64,000 nt of DNA from Thermosyntropha sp. (GTDB lineage: Bacteria; Bacillota; Syntrophomonadia; Syntrophomonadales; Syntrophomonadaceae). Below, piece by piece: positions 25,766-32,137 of the stretch (position 1 is the first letter of the stretch; each line of letters starts with the position of its first letter). Location of the stretch: positions 248,001-312,000 of the forward strand of contig NZ_JACDOH010000001.1 of assembly GCF_017656155.1 (NCBI RefSeq), written 5' to 3'. The notes under the pieces are model-generated. The model was not told the DNA's origin. It worked only from the letters and a program-made list of their open reading frames with translations, and ran no database searches. Both the position numbers and the translations under genes were made by a program.

Positions 25766-26160
25766 CGATAGTATTTTAGAACTTTTTATAGGGAGTTAAA
25801 ATATTGTTTTGATTTCTTCACACTTATTTTTCCAGGATGTTTTTGAACAGCTTGCATTCCAAAAAGATTGCCGGATAAAGGTTCCAGCATACCATCATAT
25901 CATCATATGAAATCGGCTACGGCTGCTCCTTTATCCGACTTTATAAATAAAATAGCTGCATAATAAGAAGGAAGTTTCCTATTGGAATAAGGAACCCGCA
26001 GTCCTGCAATCTTTGCGGTGCTGGTGTTAATTTTTATATATGCGTTGGCATATGCGTTGGCCTATGGAAATAATTTCTGGTTTATAAGTACACCTGTTTA
26101 TGTCTGAAGAAAAGACATGATTGTTGTTTTTGAGATTTTATCCTGAGAAGTGCTAAAATG
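25766..26160. other. intergenic interval with a long-range hairpin and short tandem repeat
   Basis: No gene supported. It contains an inverted repeat CGGATAAAGG (25872-25881) and CCTTTATCCG (25928-25937), with an inner CAGC/GCTG pairing, so a structured RNA or a small mobile remnant is possible. At 26039-26062 a 12-bp unit TATGCGTTGGC(A/C) is repeated. This falls in a short startless hydrophobic frame (IYALAYALAYGNNFWF) that may be a gene remnant. Confidence 0.45.
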
Positions 26161-26577
26161 TTAGTTTTTGGGGTTGATGATGTGGTTAAATGTGACAGTG
26201 TATGCTAAAATTCCAAATATAACATAAAATATAATGGCTGAGATCAGACAATAATAACATATTTGCGGGGCCCATTTGAATTGAGAAAATTGTAATGCAG
26301 AAGCGATAACTGCACACAAAGCAGCAATTATCAAGCTTAAGTATTTACACCAGTTAAACCGTAGTGATAAAGACATTAACAAGCAAAGCATTAATGCAGC
26401 TCCGGCTCCGATTAAAGCTATGCCAGCATCGGAAATAGGAAGAAAAAGGAATTTACCGTTACACGACTCACAGTTTGTGTTTGCAGGGTTATATTTAGTC
26501 CAGGCTGTATAAATGAGCAATAAAGTGTTAATTAAACATAGAGCAGTAGTGTATCTATAAAAATTTTTTTCAATCAC
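26161..26577 (-). CDS. VKOR/DsbB-like membrane thiol oxidoreductase
   Basis: 138 aa with four predicted membrane helices. A loop pair NCESCNGK follows helix 1, and a second pair ICYYCLISA opens the last helix. Two cysteine pairs in this arrangement are the hallmark of vitamin K epoxide reductase-like and DsbB-like disulfide-forming enzymes. Its ATG overlaps the end of the upstream two-TM gene, so the two are translationally coupled. It lies downstream of a ten-cysteine bacteriocin-like precursor, so I infer that it forms that peptide's disulfides. Assignment is by motif only. Confidence 0.65.
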   Translation of the reverse strand: MIEKNFYRYTTALCLINTLLLIYTAWTKYNPANTNCESCNGKFLFLPISDAGIALIGAGAALMLCLLMSLSLRFNWCKYLSLIIAALCAVIASALQFSQFKWAPQICYYCLISAIIFYVIFGILAYTVTFNHIINPKN

Positions 26578-26842
26578 GGCGTATCCCTCTTTTAGTTTTT
26601 TTTATTGAATTAAAGCGTTTTTCATGGTATTTATAAATAAGAAAATAGGCGATTAATATTACGGATACTCCGGTAATTAATCCTGGCAGAAAAGCATTAT
26701 TATACTTTTTTATTATGTTAGCTGATAGAGTAGCGATCATCATGATTATAAAGCCTAAGAAAAAATTTGCGGTTATTTTTGACTTTCTGTTTAAAAAAAC
26801 AATATTATTAAAATGATTATAAAGATAAAATATATATGCCAC
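26570..26842 (-). CDS. small two-TM membrane protein of the bacteriocin-like locus
   Basis: 90 aa, two hydrophobic helices (ANFFLGFIIMMIATLSANII and LPGLITGVSVILIAYFLIY), then a Lys/Arg-rich tail ending KKTKRGIRRD. I do not recognise it. The GTG start is 17 bases after AAGGAGG, a long gap. Its position between the precursor gene and the VKOR-like gene makes an immunity or export-accessory role possible. Confidence 0.6.
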   Translation of the reverse strand: MAYIFYLYNHFNNIVFLNRKSKITANFFLGFIIMMIATLSANIIKKYNNAFLPGLITGVSVILIAYFLIYKYHEKRFNSIKKTKRGIRRD

Positions 26843-26962
26843 ATAGTGTGTTAGTTTTGCCTCCTTGTGAGAATGTTAGTAGAAAAAGTTAATTTTCGTT
26901 TATTAATATATTAAAATAACTGTATTTTGGTGTATTTGTTATGTTTTAAGAAGCAAAATAAC

Positions 26963-26995
26963 ATCATGATAGGACTTCTAAAGTCCTATCATGAT
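26963..26995 (-). terminator. intercistronic terminator/attenuator in the bacteriocin-like locus
   Basis: Perfect 15-bp stem ATCATGATAGGACTT/AAGTCCTATCATGAT with a 3-nt loop, 12 bases after the stop of the ten-cysteine frame. On the minus strand the tail is only moderately T-rich, which fits partial termination between a highly expressed precursor and its accessory genes. Confidence 0.7.
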
Positions 26996-27007
26996 TTGAA
27001 CTGGTTA

Positions 27008-27751
27008 CTAATAACCATAGGATGTGCAAAGGTTTTCACAATCTTTATACTTATCAAAAGCGTAACATACAGCCCACCAGATTGCGAAGCAAATAACTTC
27101 ACATGGAATGTTTTCTAGACCACCACAAACTACTGCACATTTCCAGGCGCCGAAACCATTACATCCAAAGCTTGTTATAGCATCGCATACCTTAACACAT
27201 GCACTATGTTTGGATAGTTTAATAACTGCATTTTGTTTTTCAATACTAACCTTTGGATTATCAGAATTTGAATTGATAGTAGTTTTAATTTCATCGCCGG
27301 TAGCTTCAACAGATCCGGAATAAATAACTTGACCATCAACGATATCATATATATCGACTTTTTTACCTGATGAGGAGAAAATTCCAGCAGTATATCTTGT
27401 TTTTCCATCAGTATTCGAATATGCAATTCTTACGTTGTTGTTAAGCCATAAGATTACTATATTACCGATTTTCTTTCCTAATGTACATTATAAAGACTTT
27501 GATTTTTTGATAACATAATTGTCACCAGCTAATGTTTTTATCAGTAGTTTAACATTGTCATCTGCAAGTGCTTTTTTAAGCATATATTTATTATGTTTGT
27601 TGTTAAGAACAACAAAGTTTAATTTGAATTTTTGATCAATATATTGAGTTGCTGCATATCCGGCTAATGCTGGGGTTGTTATTAATGATAACATGATTAT
27701 AGTTGCAATTAGTTGCTTCCAATAAATTTTTTTTGATTTCTGAACACTCAC
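27008..27751 (-). pseudogene. halocin C8-like bacteriocin precursor interrupted by one in-frame TAA
   Basis: Read through one TAA (27488-27490), this 248-codon frame gives a coherent preproprotein. It has a GTG start after GGGAGG, a signal peptide (about 12-34, ending PALAGYAA), a propeptide of about 150 residues, and a C-terminal domain from about residue 180. That domain runs SACVKVCDAITSFGC, then WKCAVVCGG, IPCEVICFAIWWAVC and KDCENLC, ending TSYGY. It has exactly ten cysteines in short pairs between hydrophobic stretches, as in the haloarchaeal peptide halocin C8. The part after the TAA has no ATG, GTG or TTG in frame, so it cannot easily be made alone. Either the gene is newly inactivated, the stop is a sequence error, or it is read through. 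Family assignment is from memory of the cysteine pattern. Confidence 0.6.
27488..27751 (-). CDS. truncated N-terminal part of the bacteriocin-like precursor
   Basis: The 87-aa product that would be made if the TAA at 27488 is obeyed: a signal peptide (WKQLIATIIMLSLITTPALA) and the first part of the propeptide, with no cysteine. On its own it has no recognisable function. GTG start, GGGAGG nine bases upstream. Confidence 0.5.
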   Translation of the reverse strand: MSVQKSKKIYWKQLIATIIMLSLITTPALAGYAATQYIDQKFKLNFVVLNNKHNKYMLKKALADDNVKLLIKTLAGDNYVIKKSKSL

Positions 27752-28141
27752 ACTTTATTACCTCCCTTTTAACACCCATGAGTAGGTTTGTGCGTGAATT
27801 AAGCTATTTATATTTTTGTTTTTATATTTATGAACAAAATTTGGTCAATTTGCTGGTGTAATTTAAGGTTATATACTTTATTAAAACTTATTGAATTTAA
27901 TTAGTCTTCAAACAAGCAATTAAACCACCTCCTTACAACTTTTAAAACAATAACCACTTATTTCTATTGTTTATAAAATAACCCAAAAAAAAAAATAAAG
28001 TCAATCCAAAAAGAAAAGTTTAATGGTGTTTAATTTTAAATTGGAGATTTTAAAGAATGGATTTGAGAAAAACAAATTATTTTTTGAGTGATGACAGTAT
28101 AATAAATTACTGAAATAATTGTAATTTGTAATTATCTATCT
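27752..28141. other. long AT-rich leader region upstream of the bacteriocin-like gene
   Basis: No gene supported. On the minus strand TTGACT followed after 18 bases by TATTTT (around 27975-28005) is a possible promoter; the spacer contains an 11-T run. Downstream a very strong ribosome-binding sequence, AAGGAGGTGG (27925-27934), is followed only by short frames, so a tiny leader peptide or a decayed gene is possible. Confidence 0.35.
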
Positions 28142-29225
28142 AGCCCCCTAACCGAATTGGAGAAAAAGCATTTAAGTGATAAGATAAGAACTAAAAACGA
28201 GGGGTAATTAATAATATAAAAAAAGAGAATATACCTGGGAATTTAAAGAACAAATAATAAAAGAATGTCAGGAAATTAGCAATATAGCACTGGTTGCACG
28301 CAGACATAATATTTCTTCTAACACTATTCGAAACTGGATGCGAAAAATCAAACAAACAGGTTCATTAAATCCATTACCTAAAGATCAGGCAAAAAGAAAG
28401 CGAGAAATCGGGCTTTGTCCATCCACATATTATGAAAATATATCCAGAAGATGCAGCATTTCAGAGAAAAATAAGTCTGAAGAATATACTGCTCCTGAAA
28501 ACAATGGGGGAAGACCTGTTCCCGGGTATTCCCTTACCGGTAAAGGAGAAAAAATACCTGATGAACAAATAAAAGAGTTCTTGTGCAAATTAGTTTGCGG
28601 TGACGACTTTTCCTATGGTTATAACAAACTTACCATCTGTATTAGAGAAGATTATGACCTTAAAATAAACCGTAAAAAAGTTTACAGACTTTGTAAGGAG
28701 CTTAATATTCTTAAACCTCAGCGTAAAAAACGTATTTTTCTTTCAATTGTCACTTATAGATGTATTTGATCGTTCAGTTATTGATTATCATCTGGGATTA
28801 TCCTGCACAGCTAAAGACGCTGTCAAAGTCTTAAAGAACTCCTCAATAAAAAGGAAACTTACTAAAGGAATAAAGCTTCCTAAAATAAAGAAGATAATGG
28901 GCCACAATTTACAGCTAACCAATTTAAAAAAACGATGGAAGAATTAGGATTATTCCATGAAAGAATCCCTGTAAAAACGCCCAATATAAATGCTCATACA
29001 GAATCGTTCCACGCAATTTTAGAAGATGAGTGCTACAGCCAAAATGAGTTTGACAGCTTTATGGATGCTTACCAGGTTATAACAGAATATATGGAATTTT
29101 ATAATCAGCGCCGAAGAAATGGAAGTATAAATTTTATGACTCCAAATGGATTTTACGAAGCATTTATGAGTAATTCTGTAAAACTTGAATCTTTTAGTGC
29201 ATAATCTCCGGATTTGGAGGGTCAA
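28142..29225 (+). mobile_element. decayed IS3-family-like insertion sequence
   Basis: Holds a broken orfA-orfB transposase. The flanks show weak inverted similarity (left TAGCCCCCTAACCGAATTGG, right end in reverse TGACCCTCCAAATCCGGAG), which may be the original ends. Limits are tentative. Confidence 0.5.
28215..29204 (+). pseudogene. IS3-family transposase, fragmented
   Basis: Three frames together give one damaged transposase. The first, from 28215 with no start codon, has an orfA helix-turn-helix (EFKEQIIKECQEISNIALVA, NISSNTIRNWMRKIK). It runs into orfB-like sequence (FSYGYNKLTICIREDYDLKI, RLCKELNILKPQRKKR). The second, about 28747-28947, begins in LSLIDVFDRSVIDYHLG. The third, 28935-29204, has the end of the catalytic core (NINAHTESFHAILEDE, YNQRRRNGSINFMTPNGF). 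The segment with the first catalytic Asp is deleted and two frameshifts are present, so it cannot be active. Confidence 0.8.
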
Positions 29226-29290
29226 GCCGTTATTAGTTAGATTAATACGGAATATTGAAGGAATAATTAAGGCAAAACTTTAGATAGCTG

Positions 29291-29499
29291 ATGTTAGAGG
29301 AACCAGTTACCAATATAGTTGATTTTGGAGTTTTTGTGGATATGGAGGTAAAGAAAAGCGGACTTGTGCATATTTCCGAGCTTTCACACAACTATGTCCG
29401 CCATCCTTTAGAAATGGTCTCGGTAAGGAATAAGGTTGAGGCATAAGTTTTATCAGAGATGTTAAAAAAGGACGAATTGGTCTTACTATGAAGCGTTAG
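29291..29499 (+). pseudogene. broken copy of the Tex S1 RNA-binding domain
   Basis: The frame from 29291 reads PVTNIVDFGVFVDMEVKKSG, then LVHISELSHNYVRHPLEMVS. This matches the intact Tex C-terminus at about 25565-25762 almost residue for residue. A TAA interrupts at 29444; sense continues VLSEMLK, shifts frame, and ends GRIGLTMKR before a stop. Only the last quarter of a tex gene remains, directly after the dead IS3-like element. Confidence 0.75.
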
Positions 29500-29843
29500 A
29501 ATTTGAGATTGATAATGGTGAATGAGGGGGATTTTATTTGTCTCTGTATAATGAAACGCGAGGAGGCAGATAAGATTTCCCTTGTTTTTTGTGGGCTGGG
29601 GAATGCTAATAAGCATATTAATATAAAAAATAAAATTTTAAATTCGGCTGCATTTATGTCGGATCTAACTTATTTACAGCAAAGATTGGAAGTTAGATTG
29701 AGTTATTATTAGTAATGGCAGACGCTTATACTACATCTAAAAGGATCCATAAGAGCTGTAGAGTTTTGGTTTTAGATAAGTAGAAAGGAGGTTTTATTGT
29801 ATACTATATTAAGGTGAATAAATAACTTTAAGGAGCGAACTTT
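29500..29843. other. interval without a supported gene
   Basis: A 69-codon plus-strand frame (29503-29712, ATG at the start, ends RLEVRLSYY) has no good ribosome binding site and no family resemblance. I treat it as doubtful. AAGGAG near 29831 belongs to the next gene. Confidence 0.35.
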
Positions 29844-31013
29844 ATGCCTTATGATTTTGATGAGATTATAGATCGCAAAAACACCGGGAGTATGAAATGG
29901 GACGGAGTAAAGGATATTTTTGGGGAAGAAGACCTCCTTCCCATGTGGGTTGCGGATATGGATTTTAAGGCTCCAGAGCCGGTTATTGATGCCTTGATTG
30001 CCCGGGCTAAACAGGGGATTTTTGGCTATAACAGAAAGACAGATGCATATGATGAAGCTGTTATTAAATGGTTTAAGCGAAGGCATAATCTGGATTTGAG
30101 GCGTGAGTGGCTGTGTTTCAGTCCCGGAGTAGTTACAGGATTAAATCTAATCGTTCGCGCTTTTACTGAAGAAGGGGATAAAATTATTATTCAGCCTCCG
30201 GTTTATTATCCGTTTTATCATGTAATAGGTGATAATAAGCGTATAATAATAGAAAATAATCTGCTTCTTAAAGATGAAAGATATTATATGGATTTTGATG
30301 ATTTAGAGGATAAAGTCAAAGATAAAAAGGCTAAAATGCTTTTTCTCTGCAGTCCGCATAATCCGGTAGGAAGGGTATGGAAAAAGGAAGAACTTATTCG
30401 TTTAGGTGAAATATGTCTAAAAAATGATGTTATAGTGGTGGCGGATGAAATTCACTGTGATTTGGTCTATTCAGGGTATAAACACATTCCTTTTGCTTCT
30501 TTGAGCCCTGAACTGGCACGAAAAAGCATAACGACTGTATCTCCCAGCAAAACTTTTAATCTGGCTGGGCTTCAGACTTCGGTGGTTATAATTCCTGACT
30601 CTGAATATAGAGCTTGTTATAAGAAAATGCTTAATATTCATCGGGCTTCGCATATTAATACCTTTGGCATGGTAGCTTTGGAAGCCGCATATAACTATGG
30701 GGAAGAATATCTTGACCAATTGCTTTCTTATCTTGAGGGCAACCTTAATTTTTTAATCAGTTATATAGAAGAAAATATGCCGCAGATAAAGGTGATAAAA
30801 CCGGAAGGCACCTATCTGGTTTGGCTTGATTTCAGGTCTGTTTGTGCTGATTATGAAGAATTGAATCAAATAATGATAAAAAAAGCCAAATTAGCTCTAG
30901 ATCCGGGATACTGGTTTGGTGAAGCGGGGAAGAGGTTTATGCGCATCAACATAGCATGTCCTCGAACCATATTGGAAGAAGGACTCAGAAGGATAAGAGA
31001 GGCTTTTAAATGA
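29844..31013 (+). CDS. patB: MalY/PatB-type cystathionine beta-lyase/aminotransferase
   Basis: 389 aa, fold type I PLP enzyme. LLPMWVADMDFKAPEPVIDA is the hallmark of the MalY/PatB subgroup. Others are GIFGYNRKTDAYDEAV, FSPGVVTGLNLIVRAFTEEG, CSPHNPVGRVW, ADEIHCDLVY, and the PLP Lys in VSPSKTFNLAGLQ. These enzymes split cystathionine or similar C-S bonds to give a thiol, pyruvate and ammonia. AAGGAG precedes the ATG. It stands alone. Confidence 0.88.
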   Translation: MPYDFDEIIDRKNTGSMKWDGVKDIFGEEDLLPMWVADMDFKAPEPVIDALIARAKQGIFGYNRKTDAYDEAVIKWFKRRHNLDLRREWLCFSPGVVTGLNLIVRAFTEEGDKIIIQPPVYYPFYHVIGDNKRIIIENNLLLKDERYYMDFDDLEDKVKDKKAKMLFLCSPHNPVGRVWKKEELIRLGEICLKNDVIVVADEIHCDLVYSGYKHIPFASLSPELARKSITTVSPSKTFNLAGLQTSVVIIPDSEYRACYKKMLNIHRASHINTFGMVALEAAYNYGEEYLDQLLSYLEGNLNFLISYIEENMPQIKVIKPEGTYLVWLDFRSVCADYEELNQIMIKKAKLALDPGYWFGEAGKRFMRINIACPRTILEEGLRRIREAFK

Positions 31014-31015
31014 TA

Positions 31016-31043
31016 AAAAGGGGTGGTTTAAACCACCCCTTTA
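31016..31043. terminator. bidirectional terminator
   Basis: Self-complementary GGGGTGGTTT/AAACCACCCC with A and T tracts on both sides, directly after the patB-like stop and before the stop of the minus-strand SDR. Confidence 0.85.
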
Positions 31044-31055
31044 AAATATATCAGC

Positions 31056-31823
31056 TTATTTAGGCTGCATGCGGATTGCGCCGTCGAGGCGGATGGTTTC
31101 GCCGTTCAGGTAGCCATTTACTACGATTTGTTCTACCAGCATTGCGAATTCATCAGGATTACCGAGTCTCTGCGGGAAGGGAACTTGCTGTGCCAAGGAT
31201 TGACGAGCAGGTTCAGGCAGGGCTTTCATCATTGGAGTATCGAATATACCAGGAGCTATAGTGCATACGCGGATAGCGTGTCTTGCCAGGTCGCGTGCGA
31301 CAGGCAGGGTCATTCCAACTACGCCGCCTTTAGATGCGGAATAGGCAGCTTGTCCGATCTGTCCGTCGAATGCAGCAACAGAAGCAACATTGATTATAAC
31401 GCCTTTTTCTCCGCTTTCATCTGGTTCATTCTTGTCCATTTCAAATGCAGCGTGTGCCAGCATATTGAAAGCACCGATCAGGTTGATTTCGATAACCATC
31501 CTAAACCAGTCAATGTTATAGGGACCATCTTTGCCGATAGTGCGTCCGGCTGCGCCTACGCCGGCGTTATTTACCAGAATGTGAATGGCACCAAATTTTT
31601 CCTTGGCGGTTGCACAAACATTTTTAATGTCATCAGTTGAAGTCATGTTGGCCTTTACAAAAACAACTTTTTCTCCTAATTTTTCAGCTAATGCTTTACC
31701 TTTTTCTTCATTCAGGTCAGCGATTACTACATTGGCACCAGCGTTGTGCAGGCGAACAACTGCAGCCTCTCCCAAACCAGAAGCTCCACCGGTAACAATG
31801 GCGGTTTTGCCAGCGATTTTCAT
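31056..31823 (-). CDS. 3-hydroxyacyl-CoA dehydrogenase of the SDR (HSD10-like) type
   Basis: 255 aa. VTGGASGLGEAAVVRL (NAD binding), IADLNEEKG (acidic residue selecting NAD), VNNAGVG, NVASVAAFDGQIGQAAYSAS (Ser, Tyr and following Lys of the triad). The insertion FEMDKNEPDESGEKGVIINV and the ending NGETIRLDGAIRMQPK are typical of HSD17B10-type 3-hydroxy(-2-methyl)acyl-CoA dehydrogenases. It would carry out the NAD-linked third step of beta-oxidation. AAGGAG precedes the ATG. It is divergent from the acyl-CoA hydrolase/transferase gene. Confidence 0.85.
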   Translation of the reverse strand: MKIAGKTAIVTGGASGLGEAAVVRLHNAGANVVIADLNEEKGKALAEKLGEKVVFVKANMTSTDDIKNVCATAKEKFGAIHILVNNAGVGAAGRTIGKDGPYNIDWFRMVIEINLIGAFNMLAHAAFEMDKNEPDESGEKGVIINVASVAAFDGQIGQAAYSASKGGVVGMTLPVARDLARHAIRVCTIAPGIFDTPMMKALPEPARQSLAQQVPFPQRLGNPDEFAMLVEQIVVNGYLNGETIRLDGAIRMQPK

Positions 31824-32137
31824 TACATTCCCACTCCTTTTTAGATATTTTTGTTAATAAGGGAAGATTTTGCTTCACCCTCCCGTATACCATAATAATA
31901 TCACACAAATGTAATTTAGTGGAGAAAAAATTCACATTCAGAAAATTCGTTTTATTGATTTTAAGCAATATGTATGCATTGTTTGTATTTGAGCGGTTTT
32001 TTAGATAAATAAATTGATAATTCTAAATAATAAAAATTTTGCAAAATTTAAGCAGGAATTTTTTGCAGGCTAATAAAATATTATTAAATACATCACACCT
32101 TAATGATTTTGTAAAATTTTTGGAGGCAGGTGATTTA
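31824..32137. other. divergent promoter region
   Basis: No separate gene supported. It separates the minus-strand SDR from the hydrolase/transferase. The latter's frame stays open back to a TTG at 32039, but there is no ribosome binding site there. TTGCAG with TAAATA 16 bases later (about 32064-32091) is a possible rightward promoter. Confidence 0.4.

Noticed and set aside
27175-27426. 83-aa minus-strand frame in the bacteriocin-like locus
   Set aside because: It is a shifted frame over the propeptide and first cysteine codons. The other frame has the coherent secreted ten-cysteine protein.
27488-27490. Selenocysteine or other recoding at the internal stop
   Set aside because: The codon is TAA, not TGA, and I see no SECIS-like hairpin directly after it. 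Nonsense mutation, sequence error or simple readthrough remain.
30471-30719. Minus-strand frame within the PatB-like gene
   Set aside because: Shadow of a strongly conserved plus-strand enzyme.
29844-31013. T-box or S-box riboswitch upstream of the PatB-like gene
   Set aside because: The upstream 340 bases show no T-box sequence, SAM-box core or following terminator.
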